A stretch of 64,000 nt of DNA from Mitsuaria sp. 7 (GTDB lineage Bacteria > Pseudomonadota > Gammaproteobacteria > Burkholderiales > Burkholderiaceae_C): contig NZ_CP011514.1 in the NCBI RefSeq assembly GCF_001653795.1, positions 5,266,727-5,330,726 on the forward strand, in the 5' to 3' direction. The position numbers were made by a program, and so were the translations under genes. The notes below the pieces were generated by a model. That model worked only from the letters and a program-made list of their open reading frames with translations, searched no databases and was not told the DNA's origin. Of this stretch, positions 48,646 through 56,520 are shown piece after piece (the stretch's first letter is position 1; each line of letters begins with the position of its first letter).

Positions 48646-49806
48646 TCAGCCTTCCTTGCTCTCCTTGCTCTCCTTGCTTTCCTTGCCGTCCTTGGGCGTA
48701 CGCGGCTTGGGCAAGCCCGTCTTCGCGAAGTCCGCCGGCACGCGCATCAGTGCGGCCTCGGGTTCGGCGCGGCGGATGTTGCGCAGCTGGTAGTTCTGCT
48801 CGCCGCTGCGCGGATCCTTGGTCTGGACGCTGACGGTGACCTTCAGGTCGGAGGACGTCCACACCTCGCGCGAGATCACGATCGGCTTCTCGTTGCCGAT
48901 CTTGCCGGCCGGGATCGTGCGCGTCGCGCGCCCCCCGGTGACCTTGAGGCCGTCGATCTCCTTGGGCGGCAGGTTGTTCAGCTGCTCATCCTGCCCCGTG
49001 AGGATCAGGGGCTCGATGCGCATCGCCACGGCCGCGGGCAACGGCGGCATCGGCGCCAGCGGACCCAGCGGGGTCTCGACGCGGATGACGCGCGTCTGCT
49101 GGCCGCCCTCGCCCGGGGAGATCACGACGGGTGTCGCGATGCGGACCGCCGCGGGCGCGGCCGGAGGCGCCGGTGGCTTCGGCGCCTCCGCGCGCTGCGC
49201 GGTCTCGCCGTGGCCGAAGTTCTCGCGCGCCCAGTCGCGCATCTTCCTGCCGTACTCGCGCATCTTGTCGTTGTAGTCGCGCATCTTGTCCTGGTACTCG
49301 CGCATGCGTTCGCCGTACTCGCGTTGCGCATCGGCGTCCGCGCGCCCGCCGCCGAGGTAACGCGCCGTCTTGCGCTCCGGATCGAGCAGCCAGTTCTCGC
49401 CGCTGACGGCGTCGCGGAGGTAGACCATCTTGCGCCCCTGACGTTCGACCTCCTGGCGCGTCCGGCCTTCGCCGTCGCGGCACAGCTGGCTGGTCTGCTG
49501 ATGGACGATGCGGTTGCCATCGGCCAGCGGCTGGACGGTTTCATGCACGGCCTGGGCGCAGTACGGCGCGCCCTTGACGAGGCGTTCCGCGCTGAGGATG
49601 TGCATTGCGACGCCGGATTCGGCGATCAGGTCGACCGCGTCATGGACCGGTGGTGTCGGCGGGACGGGCGGGACGACGGCCGGCATGGCGGGTGGTGCGG
49701 GCGGTGCCGGTTGTGCGCCGGGATCCGGCGACGCGTGCGCGGCGGGCTGGGCCTGGACCGCGAGGGCGGCGAGCGCCAGGGCGAGGGTGGTCAGGGAAGT
49801 CTTCAT
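48646..49806 (-). CDS. Exported protein with heptad-repeat coil, part of an ECF sigma module
   Basis: A 386-residue protein with a signal peptide (MKTSLTTLALALAALAVQAQ), a Pro/Ala-rich segment, a globular part with two Cys (PYCAQAV, SQLCRDGEG), then five consecutive 7-residue units (EYGERMR, EYQDKMR, DYNDKMR and similar, near residues 165-200) that predict a short amphipathic helix or coiled coil. The C-terminal domain contains VISREVWTSSDLKVTVSV and ends in KESKESKESKEG from a 9-bp DNA repeat. It follows the anti-sigma gene after a 103-bp gap on the same strand, so it is the likely effector or target. Family unknown. Confidence 0.75.
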   Translation of the reverse strand: MKTSLTTLALALAALAVQAQPAAHASPDPGAQPAPPAPPAMPAVVPPVPPTPPVHDAVDLIAESGVAMHILSAERLVKGAPYCAQAVHETVQPLADGNRIVHQQTSQLCRDGEGRTRQEVERQGRKMVYLRDAVSGENWLLDPERKTARYLGGGRADADAQREYGERMREYQDKMRDYNDKMREYGRKMRDWARENFGHGETAQRAEAPKPPAPPAAPAAVRIATPVVISPGEGGQQTRVIRVETPLGPLAPMPPLPAAVAMRIEPLILTGQDEQLNNLPPKEIDGLKVTGGRATRTIPAGKIGNEKPIVISREVWTSSDLKVTVSVQTKDPRSGEQNYQLRNIRRAEPEAALMRVPADFAKTGLPKPRTPKDGKESKESKESKEG

Positions 49807-49909
49807 GGCGGTCTCCAGGGAGGAAAGCGGGACGTCGTTCAAGGCAACGAAGCGCAAGGAATGGGTGGCGACGAACGGGAAAGGACGAAGAGGGTCAGGC
49901 GTTGCCCGG

Positions 49910-50413
49910 TCAAGGCATGACGCGCATCGCGAGCACGTCACCGGAGGCGTGCACCAGCAGTTCGGCGCGCACGGGCGCGGCGGCATCGGCGGGGTCGTAG
50001 GGCAGGCCCAGCAACGCGAGGCGTTCGCGCGGAACCTCTGCCGGAACGAGCCACGCGGTGCCGGCGCCGGCCTTCTCGAAGGCGGCCCAGCGGTCGGCGG
50101 ACACGAGCACGATGAAGCTGCTGCCGGGATTGCCCATGACGGTGGCGCCGGATTCGCCCGGCGGCGCCGAGCCCAGCAGCCAGACGCAGGCGACCAGCAC
50201 CGAGGCGCACAGCGCCGGGCCGGCGAGCGCCCATCTCCAGCGGCCGGCCCTGCCGGCTTTCTGACGGGCGGCGAACTGCTGGCGCATCGCGGCGAGCACC
50301 GCGTCGTCGCGCTCGACAGGCGGGGTGCGCTGACGCAGGTCCTGGGCCACGGCCCAGAGCCAGTCGGCCAGGCGCGCGGTACGGGGCGGAAAGGTGTCGG
50401 TGGTCTTCATCAT
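49910..50413 (-). CDS. Putative anti-sigma factor, single-pass membrane protein
   Basis: A 167-residue protein. The N-terminal cytosolic part (about 1-57) has ARLADWLWAVAQDLRQRTPP and VLAAMRQQFAARQ. One membrane helix follows (WRWALAGPALCASVLVACVW, about 58-78), then a periplasmic domain (SSFIVLVSADRWAAFEKAG). Its start overlaps the sigma gene stop in ATGA fashion. Position and topology fit an anti-sigma factor holding the ECF protein, although I see no classic ZAS/RskA motif, so the family is uncertain. Confidence 0.75.
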   Translation of the reverse strand: MMKTTDTFPPRTARLADWLWAVAQDLRQRTPPVERDDAVLAAMRQQFAARQKAGRAGRWRWALAGPALCASVLVACVWLLGSAPPGESGATVMGNPGSSFIVLVSADRWAAFEKAGAGTAWLVPAEVPRERLALLGLPYDPADAAAPVRAELLVHASGDVLAMRVMP

Positions 50414-51093
50414 GCGGACTTCGATGAGCGTTCGATCGCGGCGGACTCGGCCGACGACGGGGGCCGGGACTCGTCCTGCAAGGCGGCCAGCAGGCGCGCA
50501 CGGCCCCGGTGGAGCCGGGTGCGCAGGGTGTTGAGCTCGACGCCGGCGATGCGGGCGGCTTCGGCGTAGGACCGCTCCTGCAGATCGACCAGCACGACGG
50601 CTTCGCGGAAGGTCCAGGGCAGCGTCTGCAGCGCCGCCCATACCCGTGCCTGGTCCTGCGCCCGGACCAGCTGCTGCTCCGGCGCATCGGCGGGGTCGTG
50701 ATGGCGGTCGTCGGCGTCCTCGTCATGGGCGACCGGCAGGTCCCGCCAGCGCGCCAGCAGGTGATGCCGGGCCACGCCGGCGAGGTAGGCGCCCAGCGGA
50801 CCTCTGCCCGCATCCCAGCCCTCGGGTCGGCCGGCGAATTGAACGAAAGCTTCCTGCATCGCATCCGCCGCCCAGTCGGACTGGCCGCACAGCGCCAGCG
50901 CGTAGCGGTAGACGCCGGGCGATTCGCTGCGGTACAGCGGCTCCAGCGCGCTCGCATCCCCCTGGCGCAGGCGGCGCACCAGCGCTTCGCTGACGGCGGC
51001 TTGGGAGGGCGGCGGCTCGCGCTCGCCACCGGCGGCAGGCGCGGCGGCGGGGTCGGGGCGGCTGCGGCCAGCCAGGCGGGTCCAGAAGCTCAT
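50410..51093 (-). CDS. ECF-family RNA polymerase sigma factor
   Basis: A 227-residue sigma factor. Region 2 is visible as RLRQGDASALEPLYRSESPG and DWAADAMQEAFVQFAGRP (the -10 contact helix) near residues 43-90. Region 4 is WTFREAVVLVDLQERSYAEA and IAGVELNTLRTRLHRGRARL near 165-205, the -35-binding helix-turn-helix. Region 3 is missing, as in all ECF proteins. It has an unusual Pro/Ala-rich 30-residue N-terminus. A GGAACTT motif lies about 55 bp upstream. It should direct its own operon and perhaps other envelope genes. Confidence 0.92.
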   Translation of the reverse strand: MSFWTRLAGRSRPDPAAAPAAGGEREPPPSQAAVSEALVRRLRQGDASALEPLYRSESPGVYRYALALCGQSDWAADAMQEAFVQFAGRPEGWDAGRGPLGAYLAGVARHHLLARWRDLPVAHDEDADDRHHDPADAPEQQLVRAQDQARVWAALQTLPWTFREAVVLVDLQERSYAEAARIAGVELNTLRTRLHRGRARLLAALQDESRPPSSAESAAIERSSKSA

Positions 51094-51121
51094 CGGGCGT
51101 TCGGCATGCGTTGCGTGATGT

Positions 51122-51154
51122 TGAACGTATTGCGCGAGCTGCCCGGAAAGTTCC
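51122..51154 (-). promoter_or_regulatory. ECF-type promoter for the sigma operon
   Basis: On the minus strand GGAACTT (51154-51148), the hallmark ECF -35 element, is followed about 18 bp later by TACGTTC (51129-51123). It lies roughly 55 bp upstream of the sigma factor start, the usual sign of autoregulation. Confidence 0.6.
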
Positions 51155-51456
51155 CGGCTCGCACACAAGAATTTGCTTCGAACGGCCATCACCCCCGATA
51201 GGCACCCGGATCGGTCCGGCCCTCCCCCTTGTTTCAGGGAAATGACACCTCCACGCCACACCGGGCGACCTTCGCCCGAATGGCAAGAACAGTGCACCGT
51301 GCGATGTTCGCCAACCGCTATCCACAAGGCCATTTCACGCAAGTGAGCGCAGGCCAACCGTTCCATCTTGGTGCATGCGCCAAGTGAAAACCCCAAGTGC
51401 GTGCATAGGGGTGCAGTCCTAGCATCCACCCCACTCGACGCGACACCCGTCCCGCG

Positions 51457-51588
51457 CCGGCGACAAGCCGGCACCAAGGGGGTTGCCTACGGGGGCTGAG
51501 GAGACAAAACAGATCAGACCAATTCGAACGAACAACAGTGACACTGTCACAATTCGCGGGCACCTGGATCAGGTGCCCGTTTTGTTTT
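51457..51588 (+). ncRNA. Candidate small RNA ending at an intrinsic terminator
   Basis: CCGGC at 51457-51461 pairs with GCCGG at 51467-51471. Further on, CGGGCACCT at 51557-51565 pairs with AGGTGCCCG at 51571-51579, followed by TTTT G TTTT. A terminator this strong must end something, but no gene runs into it: the sigma gene points away. The transcript would start upstream, perhaps near the palindrome at 51367. No Rfam family was recognised. 5' end unknown. Confidence 0.45.
51557..51588 (+). terminator. Intrinsic terminator in the gap before the TauE gene
   Basis: A 9-bp perfect stem (51557-51565 with 51571-51579), a five-base loop and a T-rich tail. Confidence 0.88.
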
Positions 51589-51670
51589 CGTGGCCTGGTT
51601 TTGCGCGCATCCTGCGATCGTTCTCGGCCCGTGTCCGCGGCCCCGAAGCCGCCCTAGCGAGTCGTTGCAG

Positions 51671-52432
51671 ATGATCGAGTTGTTGACCGCGGCCGTGGCG
51701 TCGCTCCTGGCCGGATTTGTCGATGCCGTCGTGGGCGGCGGCGGGCTGATCCTGGTGCCCGCGCTGTTCAGCGTCTATCCGAATGCCGCGCCCGCCACTC
51801 TCTTCGGCACCAACAAGGGTGCCGCCATCTGGGGGACGGCCTGGGCCACCCACCAGTTCTCCAAGCGCGTGTCGTTGCCCTGGCTGTCGCTGATGCCGGC
51901 GGCCGGCGCCGCGCTGGCCGGCAGCTTCGCCGGCGCCTGGGCCGTCACGCAGGTGGACCCGAGCGGCCTGCGCAAGGCCCTGCCGGCGATCCTGCTGGGC
52001 GTGCTGCTCTACACGCTGGCGAAGAAGGACCTCGGGCGCCATCACGCGCCGCGCCACGAGGCCGCCCGGCAGACGCTGATCGCCAGCGCGATCGGGCTGA
52101 CGATCGGCTTCTACGACGGCTTTTTCGGACCGGGCACGGGCAGCTTCTTCGTCTTCCTGTTCGTGCGGCTGCTGGGCTTCGACTTCCTGCACGCCTCCGC
52201 CACCGCCAAGCTGATGAACACGGCGACCAACTTCGCCGCGCTGGTGCTGTTCGCCTACAAGGGCCACGTCTGGTGGCACATCGCGGCGGTGATGGCGGTG
52301 GCCAACGTCGTCGGCAGCCTGGTGGGCACGCGCATGGCCCTGGCCAAGGGCGCGGGTTTCGTGCGCGGCATGTTTGTCGTCGTGGTGTCGCTGCTCATCC
52401 TCAAGACGGGCTACGACGCCTTCCTTCGCTGA
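51671..52432 (+). CDS. TauE/SafE (TSUP)-family sulfite/anion exporter
   Basis: A 253-residue permease with about eight hydrophobic helices. The two inverted repeat signatures are visible: GFVDAVVGGGGLILVPALF in the first half and GFYDGFFGPGTGSFFVFLFV in the second. TSUP proteins move sulfite, sulfonates or other organic anions across the inner membrane; specificity cannot be predicted. The start MIELLTAAVA is preceded by a weak ribosome site and follows the terminator by 80 bp, so it should have its own promoter. Confidence 0.92.
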   Translation: MIELLTAAVASLLAGFVDAVVGGGGLILVPALFSVYPNAAPATLFGTNKGAAIWGTAWATHQFSKRVSLPWLSLMPAAGAALAGSFAGAWAVTQVDPSGLRKALPAILLGVLLYTLAKKDLGRHHAPRHEAARQTLIASAIGLTIGFYDGFFGPGTGSFFVFLFVRLLGFDFLHASATAKLMNTATNFAALVLFAYKGHVWWHIAAVMAVANVVGSLVGTRMALAKGAGFVRGMFVVVVSLLILKTGYDAFLR

Positions 52433-52588
52433 CGCTTTGCCAGACGCCTTCCTTCGCGGGTCGAACAGCTCGCGCCGCACCGCGCTGCGGGAACGCCAAA
52501 CGCCCTCCGAACAACACGACGGGCATCGTCCGCCAAAGGCGGGATGCCGGCGGCCCGTTGCCCGGGCTACCATCCGTCCAAACAACCG

Positions 52589-53416
52589 ATGACCACCATG
52601 CCTGTCGATCCTCAACTCCGCGCGCTGGATATCGAGATCCCCACCCAGCCGGACGTGCTGGTCAAGCTCTCCCTGCTGATGGCGGACGAGGACATCGACC
52701 TCCAAGCCGTCTCGGGCCTGGTGGAGACCGACATGGCGCTGGCCGCCGCCGTGCTGAAGGCGGTGAACTCGTCGCTGTACGGCCTGCGCGGCCGCGTGCA
52801 GACGGTGCACCAGGCGCTGACCTACCTCGGCATGCGCGAGGTCGCGGCGATCACCTTCGAGATGGGCCTGCGCGCCGCCTTCCCGCCGGCCGTCGAGCTG
52901 GAACCCGTCTGGACCCGCGCGGCCAAGCGCGGCCTGCTGATGGGCCGGATGGGCCAGATGCTGGGCGTCGACCCGTGGGCGGCGCACTCGGCCGGCCTGT
53001 TCGAGGAATGCGGCAAGGCGGTGCTCTACCGCCACGCGCCGGGGCATTACCCCGCGATGCTGCGCGCCACGTCCAGCGACAAGGAACTGGTCCAGCTGGA
53101 GCACACCGCCTTCGGCGTCAGCCACGACGCGCTGGGCGCGGCGCTGTGCGAGAGCTGGGGCCTGGCGCCAGCGGCCGTTGCCAGCGTGCGCTACCACGTG
53201 CAGCTGCAGCATGAGCTGCTGATGCCCGAGGCGATGCAGCGCCGCGGCGTCGGTGCGATCTCGCTGGTCGCGTGGACGCTGATGAACAAGCCGGAAGCGC
53301 TCGACGAGACGGTGATGGAGATCGCGCCGCAGGCGCAGCTCGACGAGACCCTGATGCTGCGCGCCGCGCGCCGTGTCGAGGAGCAGCTCCAGCAGGCCGA
53401 GTCCCGCGGCCGCTGA
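52589..53416 (+). CDS. HDOD-domain signalling protein
   Basis: A 275-residue protein made almost wholly of an HDOD domain (residues 15-220), a degenerate HD-like all-helical fold found in two-component and cyclic di-GMP networks. Typical blocks are IPTQPDVLVKLSLLMADEDI, LETDMALAAAVLKAVNSSLYG-like sequence (VETDMALAAAVLKAVNSSLY here) and GLFEECGKAVLYRHAP. Metal-binding HD residues are absent, as usual for the family. It lies convergently beside a GGDEF gene, suggesting a shared signalling theme. Partner and output unknown. Confidence 0.9.
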   Translation: MTTMPVDPQLRALDIEIPTQPDVLVKLSLLMADEDIDLQAVSGLVETDMALAAAVLKAVNSSLYGLRGRVQTVHQALTYLGMREVAAITFEMGLRAAFPPAVELEPVWTRAAKRGLLMGRMGQMLGVDPWAAHSAGLFEECGKAVLYRHAPGHYPAMLRATSSDKELVQLEHTAFGVSHDALGAALCESWGLAPAAVASVRYHVQLQHELLMPEAMQRRGVGAISLVAWTLMNKPEALDETVMEIAPQAQLDETLMLRAARRVEEQLQQAESRGR

Positions 53417-53458
53417 CGTACGACGGCACGCGGCGCGCCACCGGGCGCACCGCCTCGG

Positions 53459-54757
53459 TCACGAGGCCAGGCAGAGCCGGTCGCGTCCCATGTGCTTGGC
53501 AAGGTAGAGCGCCTCGTCCGCTGCCTGCAGCAGCGCCTGCGCGCTCAGGTACGGATGCCCCGGCTGCGAGGCCGCCAGGCCGGCGCTGATCGTCACGACC
53601 CCGTCGTCCGACACGCCTCCCGGCAACGCCCCATGCGGCACCGCGAGCGCGCGCCAGCCCTCGCGCAAGGTTTCCAGCAGGCCCTGTGCGGACGCGATGT
53701 CGAAGCCGGGCAGCAGCACCACGAATTCCTCGCCGCCCAGGCGGGCGACCAGGTCGGTGTCGCGCTGGAAGTGCTCGGCGAGCAGCCGTGCGAGCCGGCG
53801 CAGCACCTCGTCACCGGCGCTGCGCCCGTGGTGCTCGTTGAACGGTTTCAGGTAATCGACGTCCAGGATGGCCAGCGCCAGCCGCCCCTGGTCGCGCTGT
53901 GCGCGTTTGAACTCACGCCGCAGCGCGGCATCGAACTCGCGCCGGTTGGCGATGCCCGTCAGCGCGTCGTGGCGCTCCATGGACGCCAGTTCGCGCCGCT
54001 TCGTCTCCAGGGATCGCTCCGCCTGCTGCAGCGCACGATGCTGGCGGGCGATCTCCTCGCGCAACTCACGCCCGCGGGACTGCTCGCGATGCAGCTCATC
54101 CCCCAGCGAGGTCCGCACATGGTCGAGCGCCTGCTCCAGCTGCAGCAGCTCGCGGGGTCGCGGCTCGCCGGGCTCGAGCCAGGTGAGGGTCTGCGGCGGC
54201 AGGGTCGGATCGAAGCGGCTGGCCTGCGCCGACAGGTGGCTCAACTGCCGCAGCAGCCAACGGTCCAGCATGAGCGCGGCGACTAGGCCCAGCGCGGTGG
54301 CCAGGCTCAGATGGATGAGCGCGGAGCGCAGCAGCGGATCGCGGCGCAGCGTGTCGCCTATCGTGGAAGCCGAGGCCTGCAGGCGCAGCTCACCGCTGCC
54401 GACGAGCGAGAACTCGGCGCTCTGACCCGGTTCGCCGTCGTCGTCGGAGAAGGCGCGGAACTGCTCGCCGTCGCGCGTGCGGAGCTCGACGCGGCGCAGG
54501 TTGTGGCGGGTGAGGATGTGCTGCAGCAGACCGTGCAGCGCTTCGGGCCGCTCCAGCCGTTGCTGCAGGCTGTAGGCCAGCGGGCCCGCATAGAGCAGCG
54601 GGATGGCGCTCAGCTCGGCATCGGTTTCCACGGCGCGGCGCTGCGTCGTCTCGCGCAACTGCCAGCCGCTGGACAACGCGACGAGCAGCAGTCCGAACAC
54701 GAACAGCGCCAGCAGCGGGCGTGCGCCCACCGAGATGCGGATGGCCTTGTGGGTCAT
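53459..54757 (-). CDS. Membrane-anchored GGDEF diguanylate cyclase
   Basis: A 432-residue enzyme. Helix 1 is near residues 13-33 (PLLALFVFGLLLVALSSG), then a periplasmic sensor of about 110 residues, helix 2 near 146-166, a coiled coil (about 205-265, QRRREL-rich) and the GGDEF domain. The active loop is ARLGGEEFVVLLPG and the metal block DVDYLKPFNEHHGRSAGDEV. The inhibitory I-site is intact (RDTD five residues before GGEEF), so product feedback is expected. It makes cyclic di-GMP. Confidence 0.93.
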   Translation of the reverse strand: MTHKAIRISVGARPLLALFVFGLLLVALSSGWQLRETTQRRAVETDAELSAIPLLYAGPLAYSLQQRLERPEALHGLLQHILTRHNLRRVELRTRDGEQFRAFSDDDGEPGQSAEFSLVGSGELRLQASASTIGDTLRRDPLLRSALIHLSLATALGLVAALMLDRWLLRQLSHLSAQASRFDPTLPPQTLTWLEPGEPRPRELLQLEQALDHVRTSLGDELHREQSRGRELREEIARQHRALQQAERSLETKRRELASMERHDALTGIANRREFDAALRREFKRAQRDQGRLALAILDVDYLKPFNEHHGRSAGDEVLRRLARLLAEHFQRDTDLVARLGGEEFVVLLPGFDIASAQGLLETLREGWRALAVPHGALPGGVSDDGVVTISAGLAASQPGHPYLSAQALLQAADEALYLAKHMGRDRLCLAS

Positions 54758-54907
54758 GCGTGGATGCCGAGCCTGCGACGGAAGTCGCGCTATACACCGT
54801 CAAGTCATCGTCGGGCCATTGTGCCGAGCCGTGTTCGATGGTTTCCCCGGGGAAACTCCAAGCCGGGACGGGTCTCAGAATGGCCCCCCACACCTCAGGG
54901 GGAGGCG

Positions 54908-55576
54908 ATGAAACGAACTGCCGTGGCCGCGTGGCTGCTGCTCGGAGCCGGCGCGGTCAGCGCCGATCCGGGCTATTACCTGGTGCGCCCGTACAGCGAG
55001 GCGGGCCAGACCACGCTCGATCTGCGCTACTGGCATGTCGATCCGCCGGACGAGGCCGCGACGCTGTGGCCCGAGATCGGCCTGCGCTACGGCGTGAACT
55101 CGCGATGGAGCACGGAACTGCTGCTGAGCTGGATCGGTCCGACGCTGCATGAGCAGACGCTGAGTTCGATCAACTGGGTCAACCAGTTCCTATTCACGCA
55201 GGGGGATTCGCCCTATGACCTGGGCCTGCACCTGCAGGTCATCCGCAATCGCGGACAGGGCAATGCGATGGAGGTGGGGCCGATTTTCCAGACCGAGTGG
55301 GGGATGACGCAGCTCAACCTGAACGTCTTCTTCAGCCATGACGCGGGCTCGCGCCGTCAGAACCAGACAAAGCTCCAGTGGCAGGCCTTGCACCGCTGGC
55401 AGCCGGGCTGGCGCCTCGGCGTGCAAGGCTTCGCCGAGCCGAAGTCGTGGCGGGCCGGACCGGTCGCGAAGTTCGATCTCGGCGGACATGCCGAATTGAC
55501 AGCCGCCTACCTCTGGGGGAACACCTACCGCAGCCGTGGGGACATGCTGAGCGCCTCGCTCCAGGTCGGTTTCTGA
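54908..55576 (+). CDS. Outer-membrane-like exported protein of unknown function
   Basis: A 222-residue protein with a signal peptide (MKRTAVAAWLLLGAGAVSAD) and a mature chain of alternating strands rich in aromatic and Gly residues (TTLDLRYWHVDPP, STELLLSWIGPTL, GHAELTAAYLWGNTY), ending MLSASLQVGF. The terminal Phe and strand pattern are typical of small outer-membrane beta-barrels. A GGGGGAGGCG ribosome site precedes the ATG. It sits just before the FMN riboswitch but not under its control. No family was recognised. Confidence 0.75.
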   Translation: MKRTAVAAWLLLGAGAVSADPGYYLVRPYSEAGQTTLDLRYWHVDPPDEAATLWPEIGLRYGVNSRWSTELLLSWIGPTLHEQTLSSINWVNQFLFTQGDSPYDLGLHLQVIRNRGQGNAMEVGPIFQTEWGMTQLNLNVFFSHDAGSRRQNQTKLQWQALHRWQPGWRLGVQGFAEPKSWRAGPVAKFDLGGHAELTAAYLWGNTYRSRGDMLSASLQVGF

Positions 55577-55628
55577 AACCTAGAATCCGCCCGCTCCGCA
55601 ATCCTTCTGCCTGAAGGCGCGCGGGGCA

Positions 55629-55793
55629 GCGTTCTCAGGGCGGGGTGGAAGTCCCCACCGGCGGTATCCGGGGCGCGGTCGACAGACCGACGACCCCGGG
55701 AGCCCGCGAGCGCCCGGCACCGCCCTTGTGGTGCCGGGGTCAGCAGACCTGGTGAGAGGCCAGGGCCGACGGTCACAGTCCGGATGAAAGAGA
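55629..55793 (+). promoter_or_regulatory. FMN riboswitch (RFN element)
   Basis: The conserved RFN blocks appear in order: TTCTCAGGGCGGGGTG, CCCCACCGGCGGTA, GCCCGCGAGCGC, GGTCAGCAGACCTGGTGAGA and a closing CCGGATGAAAGAGA. It binds flavin mononucleotide and switches off the downstream riboflavin gene. The gap to ribH (about 110 bp) holds another hairpin (around 55820-55843) but no T-tract, so control is more likely at translation or through Rho than by an intrinsic terminator. Confidence 0.95.
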
Positions 55794-55903
55794 TCGCGTC
55801 CATCGTCGGCCTCGCGGGCCGGCGCAAGCGTTCGCGCCTGCGCCGCCGGGCGGCTGCGTTGTGCGTGCGCGCCCTGATTCATCGTTCCAACCGAAGGGTT
55901 CAC

Positions 55904-56395
55904 ATGAATCAGACCAAGCTCCAGGCCTCCTCCCACTCTCCCTCCGCCGTTCCGCGCGTGGCCATCGTGTCCGCAAGCTGGCATGCCGACCTGGTCGGCC
56001 GATGTCGGGAGGCCGCTGTCCGCGGGCTCGAAGCCGGCGGCCCCGTCCGCGTCGAGACTTTCGAGGTCCCCGGCGCCTTCGAGATCCCGCTCCATGCGAT
56101 GAAGCTCGCGCGCAGCGGGCAGTTCGATGCGGTGCTCGCCTGCGCGCTCGTCGTCGACGGCGGCATCTACCGCCACGACTTCGTCGCGCAGGCCGTCATC
56201 GACGGACTCATGCGGGTGCAGCTCGACACCGGCGTGCCGGTGTTCTCGGCGGTGCTCACGCCGTTGGCTTTCCACGAGCACGCGACGCATCACGGGTTTT
56301 TCTTTGAGCACCTCGTGACCAAGGGGACCGAACTCGCCGGCGCCTGCCGCGCGACGCTGGCGGCGTTGCGCAAGCTGGACGCGCTGACCGCTTGA
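55904..56395 (+). CDS. ribH: 6,7-dimethyl-8-ribityllumazine synthase (type II-like)
   Basis: A 163-residue lumazine synthase, the penultimate enzyme of riboflavin synthesis. Key blocks are VAIVSASWHADLVGRC (substrate strand), ETFEVPGAFEIPLHAMKLA and ALVVDGGIYRHDFVAQAVI (the HDF with its catalytic His), then LDTGVPVFSAVLTPLAFHEH. The HDFVAQAVIDGL form matches the RibH2 type known from Brucella rather than the common RibH1. It has its own FMN riboswitch and stands alone, without other rib genes, so a second classical ribH probably exists elsewhere in the genome. Confidence 0.93.
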   Translation: MNQTKLQASSHSPSAVPRVAIVSASWHADLVGRCREAAVRGLEAGGPVRVETFEVPGAFEIPLHAMKLARSGQFDAVLACALVVDGGIYRHDFVAQAVIDGLMRVQLDTGVPVFSAVLTPLAFHEHATHHGFFFEHLVTKGTELAGACRATLAALRKLDALTA

Positions 56396-56520
56396 GCGTG
56401 TGAGCGTTTGCGTGAAGGCGCTCGCGTGCCTTCGCCAAGCGCGGCCCTGCACAGGATAGGAGGCCTCGCGTCCGCGAACCTCCCACCCTGTTCCGGTCCC
56501 AGTGATAGTCGTGGTGCGCG

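Larger units (their letters stand above)
51094..51670. other. 577-bp non-coding region with palindromes and a terminator
   Basis: This gap lies between the leftward sigma gene and the rightward TauE gene. It holds the ECF promoter, an 18-bp near-perfect palindrome (CTTGGTGCATGCGCCAAG, 51367-51384, one mismatch pair), a CTATCCACA DnaA-box-like 9-mer at 51318-51326, and two hairpins that end in an intrinsic terminator at 51557-51588. I see no convincing protein-coding frame in it; the short readings have poor codon use. Confidence 0.65.

Noticed and set aside
51318..51326. DnaA box outside the origin (CTATCCACA)
   Set aside because: A single near-match far from the origin; expected by chance in a window this size.
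51483..51674. 63-residue frame in the sigma-TauE gap
   Set aside because: It runs through an intrinsic terminator, has poor codon use and no ribosome site.
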